NCBI RefSeq assembly: GCF_000193205.1
Contig: NC_015278.1
Coordinates: 310,001-374,000, forward strand
Reading direction: 5' to 3'
Source: Aerococcus sp. Group 1
GTDB taxonomy: Bacteria > Bacillota > Bacilli > Lactobacillales > Aerococcaceae
DNA: 64,000 bases
Both the position numbers and the translations under genes were made by a program. This document shows, in pieces, positions 17,976 through 26,951 of this stretch (positions are counted from its first letter, which is position 1; each line of letters opens with the position of its first letter). The notes under the pieces were generated by a model, which worked only from the letters and a program-made list of their open reading frames with translations, did not search any database and was not told the DNA's origin.

Positions 17976-18005
17976 AGCTCTCCAAGTGGAGAGCTTGGTT
18001 TTTCT
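17976..18005 (+). terminator. Terminator after uvrA
   Basis: AGCTCTCC / GGAGAGCT form an 8-bp perfect stem with a 4-base loop, followed by a T-rich tail. Confidence 0.8.
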
Positions 18006-18007
18006 TG

Positions 18008-18080
18008 AGAGTGTGACAAGCGGACGCTTGCTCTGCGCTTGGAGCAGGTTTTGATTAGATAGTTCGTATTTTGAAAAGAG
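18008..18080 (+). repeat. Shortened hairpin-family repeat, upstream of sbcD
   Basis: The element starts with agtGTGACAAG and jumps to GGACGCTTGCTCTGCGCTT-GGAGCAGG, the 3' arm of the family; the middle is deleted. Its last 33 bases (18048-18080) occur identically at 48181-48213. They supply most of the sbcD ribosome site (gaaaagag-gag). Confidence 0.75.
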
Positions 18081-18091
18081 GAGCTGACCCT

Positions 18092-19258
18092 ATGAAAATT
18101 ATCCATACTTCCGACTGGCATATTGGGAAGATTGTTAATGACCGGTCCATGTTGGCTGACCAGAAAGTGGTCCTCCACCAGCTGATTGACGAGTTCAAGG
18201 CGCTTGAGCCGGACTTGGTAATTATCGCGGGCGACTTTTACGACCGCTCGCTTCCCAGCCGCGATAGCGTCCGCTTGGCCAATGACTTGATTGACCGGAT
18301 GATGGTGGAGTTAACATGCCCGGTGGCCATTATTGCTGGTAACCACGATGCTGGCGAACGGATTGCCTATGGGGCGCGGGCCTATGAACGCCAAAATGTT
18401 CATCTGGCGGGTTTGCCACAAAAACAGCCTCAAACCGTTGAATTAGACGGCGCCCGGGTCTATCTCCTTCCCTATGCCGACTACCAGGTCATCCGGGAGC
18501 TCTACCAGGATCCGACCATTGACAGCTTGGAAAAGGCCGCAGCCAAACAGGTCCAAGCCATCAAGGACCAGGAATCCTTTGATCCTGAACGCCTGAATTT
18601 GATTGTCTACCACGGCTATGTGACCTCCTCTAGCCTGGAGGAAGCTGGGGCTGACTTAGAAGAATCGGAGTCGGAGCGGCCCTTAAGTATTGGGACCACC
18701 GAATATGTGCCTAGCCGAGTCTTTCAAGACTTTGACTATGTGGCTTTGGGTCACTTGCACGGGGCTCAGCGGGTCAAGGGCGAACAGGTCCGCTATAGTG
18801 GCAGTCCGCTCAAGTACTCCAAGTCGGAAGCCCACCACCATAAGCAGTATTTGGAGGTGGATTTGACCAAGGAATCAATCCAGGTCACCAAGCATATGAT
18901 CCAGCCCCAACATGATGTCTGCGTGATTAAAACGAGTTTTGACCAGGCCTTAACGGGGCAGTCGGATGACTATATTTACTTTGAACTGACTGACCAGACC
19001 CCGGTTCATGACGGGATGAATCGGCTGCGGGATAATTATCCCAATATTATGAACCTGGAATACGTGAATATTGGCCAGGTCAGCGCCCAGCTTGAGGGAA
19101 AAATCAGTAAAGATAAGCTTAGTCATCAAGTGGCTGACCCCTTAGAGCTCTTCGCCGACTTCTACCAAGAAACCCTGGGCCAGACTTTGACTGAAACGCA
19201 AAATCAGGCGGTGGAGGCGGCCTGGTTAGCGGCCCAAAAAGACCAGGAAGCTGACTAG
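18092..19258 (+). CDS. sbcD: Nuclease SbcCD subunit D
   Basis: The protein has 388 residues. ATG 18092 follows AGAGGAGCTGACCCT; a TTG at 18071 lies in the repeat and is unlikely. The Mre11-type phosphoesterase has motifs HTSDWHIGK, IIAGDFYDRS, IIAGNHDAG, VYHGY and ALGHLHG, which coordinate two Mn ions. With SbcC it forms an ATP-dependent exo/endonuclease that opens hairpins and processes DNA ends. sbcC follows 23 bp downstream, so the two form an operon. A nearby repeat family able to form DNA hairpins makes the activity locally relevant, but that link is only suggestive. Confidence 0.95.
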   Translation: MKIIHTSDWHIGKIVNDRSMLADQKVVLHQLIDEFKALEPDLVIIAGDFYDRSLPSRDSVRLANDLIDRMMVELTCPVAIIAGNHDAGERIAYGARAYERQNVHLAGLPQKQPQTVELDGARVYLLPYADYQVIRELYQDPTIDSLEKAAAKQVQAIKDQESFDPERLNLIVYHGYVTSSSLEEAGADLEESESERPLSIGTTEYVPSRVFQDFDYVALGHLHGAQRVKGEQVRYSGSPLKYSKSEAHHHKQYLEVDLTKESIQVTKHMIQPQHDVCVIKTSFDQALTGQSDDYIYFELTDQTPVHDGMNRLRDNYPNIMNLEYVNIGQVSAQLEGKISKDKLSHQVADPLELFADFYQETLGQTLTETQNQAVEAAWLAAQKDQEAD

Positions 19259-19281
19259 CTGACTGAGAAAGGAAGTGGACC

Positions 19282-22200
19282 ATGATTCCCTTACGTTTAG
19301 AAATGAATGCCTTTGGCTCTTATCGGGATCTGACCGTGATTGACTTTGACCGGGTCCGGCCCTATGGCTTGTTTATGATTTCAGGAGATACTGGGGCGGG
19401 TAAGACCACTCTATTTGACGCCATTACCTATGCCCTCTACGGGGGCGCTTCGGGGTCGAGTCGGGAAGCCAGCGAGCTCAAGTCCCGTTTTGCCACCGAC
19501 TTGGACCTGGCCTATGTGCGTTTTACCTTTGACAGTGATGGCCACCACTACCAGGTCTACCGCCAACCCAAACAGACAGGCCCGGGAGCGGTGGAAGGGC
19601 GGTCCAAGGCCTATCCTTCTGAAGTTTTGGAAGTTAATGTTGACGGCAAGTTGGTGTCAGGTAAGAAAAATGAGCTAGAAACTTATCTCAAAGAGGCCAT
19701 CGGTTTAGATAAGTCTCAGTTTACTCAAATCGTCATGTTGCCCCAGGGTGAGTTCAAGCGCTTGCTGGAGGCCTCAAGCCGGGACAAGGAGGAAATTTTT
19801 ACCCACATCTTCCATACCGAGGCCATTAACCGTTTCCAGGACTACTTGCAAGACCAATACAGCCAGGTCAAGAGCGACTTAGACCGCCTTAAGAAAAATC
19901 ATGATGCGGCCCAAGCACGCTTAAAGACTTTGCTTAGTTCAGAAGACCAAGCGCTTTTAGAAGTCCGTTTAAAAGACCAGGGGGAGGCTAAGCTAGGCCA
20001 GCTTTTGACTGACTTCTTAGCGACCAAAGAAGCAGACTTCAAACAAGCCAGCCAAGCGCTGGAAAAACTGGAAGCCCAGCGAACCCAACTTAGCCAAGTC
20101 CTAGACTACTTTGATGCTCAAGCCAACCTGGCCCAAGAAAAAGACCGCCTAGAAGCCAAGCAAAGCCAGATGGCTGATTTAAAAAGGGCCTATCAAAACT
20201 ATCAGGGGTCTTTATCCTTCTACCAGGCCTTAAAAGACCAAGCCCAGGCCCAAGTAGAGGCTAAGGACCTAGACCAAAGTCAGACCCAACTTGACCAGGA
20301 AGAGAAAGACTACCAAGCCGCCCGAGCTGACTATGACAAGGACTGGACGGCGCAAAAAGAAAACTTGGAGCACTTGCCGCAAATTAAAGAAGCCATCAAC
20401 CAAGTTCAAGCTGGCCTCAAGGACTGGGCCACTTATGAAAGCACCCAAAAAGAAGTTCAAACTGGTCAGGCTGAATTAGAAGACCTGGAAGCTAGCTACC
20501 AAAAGGGCCAAGACCAAGTGGCTAGTCTAGAAGAAGCCATCAGCCAAGGGCAAGCCCAAGTGGACCAATTAAGCCAGGCCATTTTTGACCCCGACAGCCT
20601 GAACCAAGAAAAAGAAGCGGTCAAAGAGTCCGGCCGTCAATTGACCGACTTAAAAGGTGGGCTCGACCAGGTCCAATCCTTTGACCAAGCCATTCAAAAA
20701 GGAGAAGCAAACTTCCTCCAGGCAGAAAAGACCTGGCAAAAAGCCAACCAGGTCTATCTGGAAGCCAAGCAGACCTATCAACGCAATCTGGCCGGGATCA
20801 TGGCTCAAGACCTAAGTCCGGGCAGTCCCTGTCCAGTTTGCGGGAGCTTAGACCATCCTGACCCGGCCCAAGTCAGTGCCGACAGGTCTGCTGAAGACCT
20901 GGACCAAGGCCAAGTGGACCAGTTAGAAGCCCAGGCTCAAAAGGCTAGCCAAGCCTACCAAAAAGCCAGCGAGGCCATCAACTACCACAAGCAGAGTCGG
21001 GCCAACTTGTGCAGACAATATGGTTTTGACCCTAAAGCCACTATCACTGACTGGCAAGACCGGCTGGACCAAGCTCAAAGTGCCTATAAGCAAGCCAGTT
21101 CGACCTACCAAGAAAAATACGACAAAGACCAGGCTAATCAAAAAGCCCTGGCGGAAGAAAAGGAAAGGGTCAAAGGCCAAGAAACTCAGCTGCAAACCCT
21201 TAAGCAGGGACTTTCTAAAAGTGAAGGCCAGGTCAGCCGGCAAAAAGCTTATTTGGATCAAGTGAAAGACCGACTCAAAAAGGCTCAGGAGCTCTTAATT
21301 GGAGACTCCAAGGAGGCTTTAAACCAACAAGCTCAAGCTCTCAAGACAGAAGCAAAAGACTTGGAGGCCTTAGCGCAAAGATTAGCCCAAAGAGAGCAAG
21401 CTTTGAAAGAAAAAGCTGCCGTTTTAACCACCAAGCGGGACTACCAAGAAGCGGCGGTCAAGAAAAACCAAGCACAGTCTCAGGCCATTGCTGAGCGTTT
21501 AGCCCAAGCCCGAAGAGAATCGGAACTCAGTGATGACCAGGTCAAGGCCCTCCACCAAAGTGACCGTGACTGGCAGGCCATCAGCCAAACTCTATCTGCC
21601 TATTCTAACCAGGTCTATGCCTATAAAAAGTCGCTTGAGGCCTTAAAGGCAAATGCAAAAGACTTGGCTATTGACCAGGACCAAGCCACTTATCAAAAGG
21701 AAAAAAGCGAGCTCGACCAAAGCTATGACCAAGCCGCTAGCCAGTTAAGTCAGGAGCGGGAAGATTTAATTCGGCTCAAGGACCAAGTCGCTCTCCTGAC
21801 TGACTTATGGCAGAACTACCAAGACCGCTACCAAAGCTTTGGCGACTTGAAGAAATTGTCGGATGTCGCTAACGGGAAGCTCAACAAGAGCCAGCGGATT
21901 TCCTTCCAACGCTATATTTTAGGAATTTACTTGGATTGGATCGTCGAGCGGGCCAACCAGCGTTTCTATCAAATGACCAATGGCAAGTATTACTTTAAGC
22001 GGGCGGAGGACGAGATTGGTGGCAACCAGGCTAAGGGACTTAACCTCAATGTTTTCGATTCCTATACGGCTAGCGAGCGCAGCGTCCACTCCCTGTCAGG
22101 AGGCGAAAGTTTCCAAGCCTCCCTGGCCTTAGCTTTGGGACTTAGTGATGTGATCCAGGAAGAAGCTGGGACGGTTGACGTGGGTATGCTCTTTATTGAT

Positions 22201-22404
22201 GAAGGATTCGGAACCTTGGACTCGGAAACCCTTCAACAGGCCCTTGATACCCTGGTGGACCTCCACCAACGTTCAGGCCGCTTGATTGCTGTCATCTCTC
22301 ACCGGGAAGAACTGAAGCAGGAATTGCCCATCCAGTTAGCGGTCGAAATGACCCCTAGCGGCAGTCGTTGTCACTGGCAAGGTCTTCCGGGGGCAGAGGA
22401 GTAG
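19282..22404 (+). CDS. sbcC: Nuclease SbcCD subunit C
   Basis: The protein has 1040 residues, full length; GAAAGGAAGTGGACC precedes ATG 19282. The Rad50-type SMC layout is clear: Walker A SGDTGAGKTTLFDAITYALYG (~35), two long Gln/Ala/Lys-rich coiled-coil arms (~180-500 and ~540-830), the zinc hook CPVC (~515) at the turn, then the signature SLSGGESFQ and Walker B MLFIDEGFGTLD. ATP binding by the heads gates the SbcD nuclease. The codon pattern of the coils (repeated gacCAA, gccCAA) is strongly biased but has no frame break. Confidence 0.96.
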   Translation: MIPLRLEMNAFGSYRDLTVIDFDRVRPYGLFMISGDTGAGKTTLFDAITYALYGGASGSSREASELKSRFATDLDLAYVRFTFDSDGHHYQVYRQPKQTGPGAVEGRSKAYPSEVLEVNVDGKLVSGKKNELETYLKEAIGLDKSQFTQIVMLPQGEFKRLLEASSRDKEEIFTHIFHTEAINRFQDYLQDQYSQVKSDLDRLKKNHDAAQARLKTLLSSEDQALLEVRLKDQGEAKLGQLLTDFLATKEADFKQASQALEKLEAQRTQLSQVLDYFDAQANLAQEKDRLEAKQSQMADLKRAYQNYQGSLSFYQALKDQAQAQVEAKDLDQSQTQLDQEEKDYQAARADYDKDWTAQKENLEHLPQIKEAINQVQAGLKDWATYESTQKEVQTGQAELEDLEASYQKGQDQVASLEEAISQGQAQVDQLSQAIFDPDSLNQEKEAVKESGRQLTDLKGGLDQVQSFDQAIQKGEANFLQAEKTWQKANQVYLEAKQTYQRNLAGIMAQDLSPGSPCPVCGSLDHPDPAQVSADRSAEDLDQGQVDQLEAQAQKASQAYQKASEAINYHKQSRANLCRQYGFDPKATITDWQDRLDQAQSAYKQASSTYQEKYDKDQANQKALAEEKERVKGQETQLQTLKQGLSKSEGQVSRQKAYLDQVKDRLKKAQELLIGDSKEALNQQAQALKTEAKDLEALAQRLAQREQALKEKAAVLTTKRDYQEAAVKKNQAQSQAIAERLAQARRESELSDDQVKALHQSDRDWQAISQTLSAYSNQVYAYKKSLEALKANAKDLAIDQDQATYQKEKSELDQSYDQAASQLSQEREDLIRLKDQVALLTDLWQNYQDRYQSFGDLKKLSDVANGKLNKSQRISFQRYILGIYLDWIVERANQRFYQMTNGKYYFKRAEDEIGGNQAKGLNLNVFDSYTASERSVHSLSGGESFQASLALALGLSDVIQEEAGTVDVGMLFIDEGFGTLDSETLQQALDTLVDLHQRSGRLIAVISHREELKQELPIQLAVEMTPSGSRCHWQGLPGAEE

Positions 22405-22431
22405 GGAATCTCTCCCCCTGGTCCTCCCTCA

Positions 22432-22560
22432 CATCCTTCAAAACGTGTTCCAAGCGCAGAGCAAGCGTCCTCTTCACAAAAAGTCGACGAATTCCCTCCG
22501 TGAATTCTTACGCCTTTTTGCTCCAGAGATCTTGCTCTTTGATGCGCTTGTCGCACTCTT
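22432..22560 (-). repeat. Intergenic hairpin-family repeat, reverse orientation (22.5 kb, unit a)
   Basis: The plus strand shows AAGCGCAGAGCAAG (22452-22465) pairing with CTTGCTCT (22531-22538) plus GCGCTT (22544-22549). An inner stem GAATTC (22489-22494) / GAATTC (22502-22507) is present. Between the stems lie the constant internal-loop strands CTGGAG and TGAAGAGGAC when read on the minus strand. It ends in GGAACACGTTTT. Confidence 0.8.
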
Positions 22561-22561
22561 T

Positions 22562-22680
22562 AGTTGAGTTCGGAAGGGTGAGGGGATGTCCTTTCAGAAA
22601 AGTTGAACGACCAGCGAGTCGGTCTTATCATCTTTTCTTCCAAGGAATCTCCCTCACTGGCCCTTCCTCACATCCTTCAT
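22562..22680 (-). repeat. Intergenic hairpin-family repeat, reverse orientation (22.6 kb, unit b)
   Basis: On the plus strand GGAAGGGTGAGGGGAT (22571-22586) pairs with AATCTCCCTCA and CCTTCC near 22645-22668. An inner AGAAAAG / CTTTTCT stem and GACC / GGTC close it. The constant loop strands (TTGGAAG, TGAAAGGAC on the minus strand) are kept. Its stem sequence is shared with the copy at 45373-45484. Confidence 0.75.
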
Positions 22681-22744
22681 TTCTTTAGAATCCTTTAAAT
22701 TCGCTGTTTGTCAGGCAGGGAGAGTCGAGTCTTGAGCGTGCTTA

Positions 22745-22753
22745 TGGTAAAAT
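22745..22753 (+). promoter_or_regulatory. Extended -10 promoter of the pspC-like operon
   Basis: The sequence ATGGTAAAAT, preceded by CTT, gives TGG-TAAAAT, about 115 bp before the gene. The leader between is unremarkable. Confidence 0.5.
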
Positions 22754-22869
22754 ATTCTTACATCCCGCTATCTAATACCTAATTTTGTTTATATCTTAGT
22801 AGCGATTTCTCAATCGTTTGAACAGCGGTATCGATAGTACTTGTTTGAATCAAGATAAGGAGAGATTTT

Positions 22870-23226
22870 ATGAAAGCATTGAAACGTTCCTTAACCAACC
22901 GTGTGTTTGCTGGGGTTTGTGGTGGTTTCGCTGACTACTTTGGTATTTCCGCAGTTTGGCTCCGGATTGCCTTTGCGGTGGCTCTTTTTACCCCGCTACG
23001 CTACCTGGCAATTTTTATCTACCTGGCCCTGATGGTTTTAATCCCTAATGAAAGTATCATCAACTTTAAGCGGACTTTCTTTGGAGGAGGACAAGGGACT
23101 AGACAGCGGACGAATCCGCGTCAAGAGGCCTACACACAGCGTGAAGACGATGTGGAACCGGTCTATCGGGACTTAAACAAACGTCAAATTAAGGAAGTGG
23201 AGAAGGTTAAGGTCGACCATGATTAG
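22870..23226 (+). CDS. PspC-domain membrane protein
   Basis: The protein has 118 residues; AAGGAGAGATTTT precedes ATG 22870. The PspC motif is complete: LKRSLTNRVFAGVCGGFADYFG, then two hydrophobic stretches (VWLRIAFAVALFTP and YLAIFIYLALMVLIPN). A charged cytoplasmic tail (RQRTNPRQEAYTQRED...) follows. PspC domains act in envelope-stress sensing (phage shock type, LiaY in Firmicutes). The gene overlaps the next by 8 bases, so the two membrane proteins are made together. Confidence 0.85.
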   Translation: MKALKRSLTNRVFAGVCGGFADYFGISAVWLRIAFAVALFTPLRYLAIFIYLALMVLIPNESIINFKRTFFGGGQGTRQRTNPRQEAYTQREDDVEPVYRDLNKRQIKEVEKVKVDHD

Positions 23227-23584
23227 AAATATTATTCGTCTCTTGATCCAAGCCATCCTCCTCCAAGGACTGGGCCGGATTTTCTGGCCGGCGGTTTATA
23301 TCCAAGACTTTGCCTCGGCGGTGATTGTGGTTTTAGTCATCGCTATTCTCTACAAGTTGGTTTATCCGATTTTGAGAATTTTAGCTTTGCCGATAAACTT
23401 TCTGACCCTGGGCTTATTTAACCTGGTCTTGAATGGTTTTATCTTCTGGCTGGCTTCCTCCCTGATGGGGACAGCTTATTTCTGGATATCTTCCTTCTTC
23501 TACTGCATGGTGCTGGCCCTGATTTATGGCCTGGCTCAAGAACTCTTGAAGAAGATATTTGATCCTTACCGAAGCGACTATTAG
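23219..23584 (+). CDS. YvlD-like (phage-holin-type) membrane protein
   Basis: The protein has 121 residues with four hydrophobic segments. The pattern VIAILYKLVYPILRILALPINFLTLGLFNLVLNGFIFWLAS holds the family core 'P-x-N-x-L-T-L-G-L-F'. The start overlaps the pspC-like gene (ATG inside its end). Such proteins sit beside PspC-type genes in many Firmicutes and are linked to envelope stress. The stop codon overlaps the first base of the inverted repeat at 23584. Confidence 0.85.
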   Translation: MIRNIIRLLIQAILLQGLGRIFWPAVYIQDFASAVIVVLVIAILYKLVYPILRILALPINFLTLGLFNLVLNGFIFWLASSLMGTAYFWISSFFYCMVLALIYGLAQELLKKIFDPYRSDY

Positions 23585-23718
23585 AGAGTGCGACGGGAGA
23601 AGGCTTTTACTTAAATGTTATTAATCGTTAAAAGACTGCGACGCCTGTTGCAGTCTTTTTTCTTAGTTAGCCTTGGTTCAGGATTCTTTTTGGCTTTTGG
23701 TGCTCTCGTCGCACTCTC
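23584..23718. repeat. Inverted-repeat-bounded spacer carrying a terminator
   Basis: GAGAGTGCGACGGGAG at 23584-23599 pairs with CTCTCGTCGCACTCTC at 23703-23718 (15 of 16 bases). AGAGTGCGAC is also the left end of the hairpin-repeat family, so this may be a version with both ends inverted around a new core. Confidence 0.6.
23631..23661 (+). terminator. Terminator after the yvlD-like gene
   Basis: AAAGACTGC / GCAGTCTTT form a 9-bp perfect stem, followed by T. Confidence 0.8.
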
Positions 23719-23723
23719 AAGCC

Positions 23724-23752
23724 TTACTAATGGGGTGGGCCTATGGTAAAAT
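23724..23752 (+). promoter_or_regulatory. Promoter of the hprK operon
   Basis: A TTACTA -35, a 17-bp spacer and a TAAAAT -10 preceded by TATGG (extended -10), 34 bp before hprK. Confidence 0.6.
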
Positions 23753-23785
23753 GAAGTGAGATTTAAAAAGAGAAAGGAAACAATT

Positions 23786-24766
23786 ATGGAAGCAGTAACC
23801 GTTAAAGAGCTCAGGGACCAGCTTGGGCTAAAGGTGCTCCAGGGAGAAGAGTATTTAGACCGTTTGATTAAAACCAGCGACATTTCCCGTCCGGGTTTGG
23901 AATTATCGGGTTATTTTAACTATTATCCCTCGGAACGGGTCCAATTGTTTGGCCGGAATGAGCACTCCTATTTGAAGAAAATGACTAGTGATGAGCGGCT
24001 CTTGATTATGCGGCGGATGTCTCGGGAAGATACGCCGGTCTTTATTTTCTCCCGCGACTTGATGCCGGAATACGAGGTCTTTCAAGCGGCCGAAGAAAAT
24101 AAAATCCCTATTCTCCAGGGGAGTGCGGTGACCACCCGGCTCTATTCCAATATTACTACCTACCTCCAAGAGCGTCTGGCGCCCCGGGTGTCCAAGCATG
24201 GGGTCTTTGTGGATGTTTATGGTTTAGGGATTATGATTATTGGAGACAGCGGGATTGGTAAGTCGGAAACCGCCTTGGAATTAATCAAAAACGGTCACCG
24301 GCTTGTGGCTGATGACCGGGTGGAACTCCATAAACGCGATGACTATTCCATCGTGGGCGAGGCGCCGGCCATCTTACAAAATATGATCGAAATCCGCGGC
24401 CTGGGCATCATTAATGTCCTCACCCTCTTTGGGGCCGGGGCGGTTAAACAGGCCCAACAACTCCACTTGATCGTCCGCTTAGTCATGTGGGATGATGATG
24501 AAGACTATGAACGTTTAGGTTCAGAGCCGGAAATGGTTTCCCTCCTCGGAGTAGATGTCCCTCAAATTACCGTGCCTGTCCGCACTGGGCGAAATTCTTC
24601 TAATATCGTGGAAGTGGCGGCTATGAATCTTCGGGCCAACAATATGGGCTACAATGCCGGTAAGGAATTCGAGGAAAGACTGACCCATTTAATCCAAGCC
24701 AACCAGGAAGCGGATGCCAAGACTCACGCCGAAAACGACCAGGCGGAAGCGGGCGATGAGTCATGA
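23786..24766 (+). CDS. hprK: HPr kinase/phosphorylase
   Basis: The protein has 326 residues. ATG 23786 follows AGAAAGGAAACAATT; the ATG at 23756 has no site. The N-terminal domain is followed by the P-loop GDSGIGKSETALEL (~153-166), the HPrK signature region EIRGLGIINVLTLFG and a C-terminal acidic helix. The enzyme phosphorylates Ser46 of HPr using ATP and reverses this with phosphate, controlling CcpA-mediated carbon repression. lgt starts inside its stop (ATGA overlap), giving coupled translation. Confidence 0.96.
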   Translation: MEAVTVKELRDQLGLKVLQGEEYLDRLIKTSDISRPGLELSGYFNYYPSERVQLFGRNEHSYLKKMTSDERLLIMRRMSREDTPVFIFSRDLMPEYEVFQAAEENKIPILQGSAVTTRLYSNITTYLQERLAPRVSKHGVFVDVYGLGIMIIGDSGIGKSETALELIKNGHRLVADDRVELHKRDDYSIVGEAPAILQNMIEIRGLGIINVLTLFGAGAVKQAQQLHLIVRLVMWDDDEDYERLGSEPEMVSLLGVDVPQITVPVRTGRNSSNIVEVAAMNLRANNMGYNAGKEFEERLTHLIQANQEADAKTHAENDQAEAGDES

Positions 24767-25659
24767 TAACGACCTTACTTGGAAAACTTTTACCCAGCCT
24801 TAACCTGCTGGCCATTGATCCAGTGGCCTTTTCCTTTTTAGGGATTGAGATCCGTTGGTACGGGATTATTATTGCCCTGGGCATGTTCTTAGCGGTGGAA
24901 CTGATTCTGAAAGAGATTGAGCGCAAGGGTTTTGATAGTGACCAGGTCATGGACATGATCATGTGGGCGGTGCCCATCGGTTTTATCGGAGCCCGGCTCT
25001 ATTATGTGATCTTTGAGTGGGACTACTACCGGGAAAACCTGGGCGAAATTATTGCCATCTGGCAGGGCGGCATCGCCATTTATGGGGGTGTCCTTGCGGG
25101 CGCCTTGACCGCGATTATCTATGCCAAGCGCCATAATATGAAGGTGAGTTTCTTGGCAGATGTGATCATGCCTTACTTACTCCTAGCCCAAGGCATTGGT
25201 CGCTGGGGGAACTTCGTCAACCAAGAAGCCCACGGTGGCCCGGTTAGTGAAGGATTCTTACGGGAGACTTTGCACTTACCTAACTTTATCGTTGAACAAA
25301 TGTATATTAACGGTCAATACTACCATCCCACCTTTCTCTACGAATCCCTGTGGAATTTATTGGGGGTAGGGGTCTTACTCTTCCTCCGTCACCGTCATAA
25401 GACCTTAAAACTCGGCGAGACCGGGCTCTTATACCTGATTTGGTATGGGACGGGACGCTTCTTCATTGAAGGTTTACGGACCGATTCCCTCTACCTGGGG
25501 CCAATCCGGGTCTCCCAAGCCTTGTCCTTAGTCCTAGTGGTTGTGGGGATTGGACTCTTTATCTACCGGCGCACCAAGCAAGGAGACCTGCCTTATTACA
25601 GCGACTATAACTATTTAGCTAAGCGGCGGGCCCAAGTGAAGCAGGAGAAATCAGCCTAG
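24763..25659 (+). CDS. lgt: Prolipoprotein diacylglyceryl transferase
   Basis: The protein has 298 residues with seven membrane segments. Family motifs are visible: IEIRWYGIIIALG, GGIAIYGGVLAG, QGIGRWGNFVNQEAHGG (Lgt signature with catalytic-type Arg and Asn) and HPTFLYES. Lgt transfers diacylglycerol from phosphatidylglycerol to the lipobox Cys of exported prolipoproteins. Its coupling to hprK and the following gpsA are the usual Firmicutes order. Confidence 0.96.
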   Translation: MITTLLGKLLPSLNLLAIDPVAFSFLGIEIRWYGIIIALGMFLAVELILKEIERKGFDSDQVMDMIMWAVPIGFIGARLYYVIFEWDYYRENLGEIIAIWQGGIAIYGGVLAGALTAIIYAKRHNMKVSFLADVIMPYLLLAQGIGRWGNFVNQEAHGGPVSEGFLRETLHLPNFIVEQMYINGQYYHPTFLYESLWNLLGVGVLLFLRHRHKTLKLGETGLLYLIWYGTGRFFIEGLRTDSLYLGPIRVSQALSLVLVVVGIGLFIYRRTKQGDLPYYSDYNYLAKRRAQVKQEKSA

Positions 25660-25700
25660 GACAAGTCAATGTGGATAAAAGCAAATAAAAGGAGAAGATA

Positions 25701-26783
25701 ATGGTAAAACAAGCAGTTAGCTTACTCGGTGCTGGTTCCTGGGGGACGGCCTTGGCCATGGTCTTAGCAGAAAATGGCCACCAAGTCACCCTCTGGACCC
25801 ACCGACAAAATCAGGCGGATGAAATTAACCAAAGCCATACTAACGCCGCCTATTTAAAAGAGGTCACTTTGTCCCATGATATTGTTGCAACGAGTGACCT
25901 AAAAGCAGCGGTAAAAGGCGCCCAAGTGATCGGCTTCGTGGTACCGACCAACGCGATCCGCGGGGTAGCCGACCAAGTGGCCGCTATTTTACAAGCCGAG
26001 GATGCACAGGCAGCCCCGCCTCTGATCTTCCATGCGGCTAAGGGTCTGGAGTTAGAGACCCATGAGCGGGTCTCGGTGATCTTGGAAGACAGTTTTAAAG
26101 ACTTGGCTATCCAAGGGCCGGTGGTCTTATCAGGACCCAGCCATGCCGAAGAAGTGGCCCGCCGTGATATCACTGGTATTACCGCTGCCTGTGAGGACCT
26201 GGAAGCGGCAGAAGCCCTGCAAGCCCTCTTTATGAATGCTTATTTTCGGGTCTACACCAATGACGACGTGGTCGGGGTAGAACTGGGGGGCGCCTTAAAA
26301 AATATTATTGCCCTCTGTTCCGGCGCCTTGGCTGGTTTGGGTTTTGGCGACAATGCCAAGGCCATCTTGATGACCCGAGGCCTGGCGGAAATCACCCGCT
26401 TAGGCGTGGCTTTAGGAGCAGACCCCTTTACCTTTGCCGGTTTGAGTGGGATTGGCGACTTAATCGTTACCTGTACCTCACCCTTTTCACGGAACTGGCA
26501 GGCGGGCTACCAAATTGGCCAGGGCAAGTCAGTTCAAGAGGTCCTTGACCAGATGGGGATGATTGTAGAAGGGGTTCATACCACCAAGTCGGCCTATGAA
26601 TTGGCCCAGTCGGTAGGGATCGAAATGCCCATCACCCAAACCACCTACCAGGTCCTCTATGACCACAAGGATTTAAGAAAACTTGTCGAGGACCTCATGA
26701 AACGCCAAGGCAAGCAAGAAGTCGGCTTAGACCGCCTGGCCTTAGAACAGTCCTTGGCTAAACAAGCCCGTTTGAACGAGTAA
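25701..26783 (+). CDS. gpsA: Glycerol-3-phosphate dehydrogenase [NAD(P)+]
   Basis: The protein has 360 residues, slightly longer than the usual ~335-340. AAAGGAGAAGATA precedes ATG 25701. The Rossmann motif LLGAGSWGTALAMVLAENG is followed by HAAKGLE, SGPSHAEEV, the catalytic Lys region GGALKNIIALCSGA and GLSGIGDLIVTC. It makes sn-glycerol-3-phosphate for phospholipids and lipoteichoic acid. The extra length is a Lys/Gln-rich C-terminal tail. Confidence 0.96.
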   Translation: MVKQAVSLLGAGSWGTALAMVLAENGHQVTLWTHRQNQADEINQSHTNAAYLKEVTLSHDIVATSDLKAAVKGAQVIGFVVPTNAIRGVADQVAAILQAEDAQAAPPLIFHAAKGLELETHERVSVILEDSFKDLAIQGPVVLSGPSHAEEVARRDITGITAACEDLEAAEALQALFMNAYFRVYTNDDVVGVELGGALKNIIALCSGALAGLGFGDNAKAILMTRGLAEITRLGVALGADPFTFAGLSGIGDLIVTCTSPFSRNWQAGYQIGQGKSVQEVLDQMGMIVEGVHTTKSAYELAQSVGIEMPITQTTYQVLYDHKDLRKLVEDLMKRQGKQEVGLDRLALEQSLAKQARLNE

Positions 26784-26951
26784 TTAAGTTTTTAACAACG
26801 GCCACCGGGGACTTACAATCGATAAAAAAGTGATAAGAATCCCCCTAAGGCTTGCTAAATTGCTAAACAACTTTTACATTAAGAGAAGAGACTAGTGACC
26901 AACTGTCACAATAATTACCGTGAAGACCGATTCACGAATAAAGGAGTAGCT

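Noticed and set aside
20269..21265. Open frames opposite and shifted to sbcC coiled coils
   Set aside because: Shadows caused by strong codon bias of the Gln/Lys/Ala-rich arms.
22368..22688. 106-codon frame running from the sbcC end through the repeats
   Set aside because: It follows repeat sequence on the wrong strand and has no homology or ribosome site.
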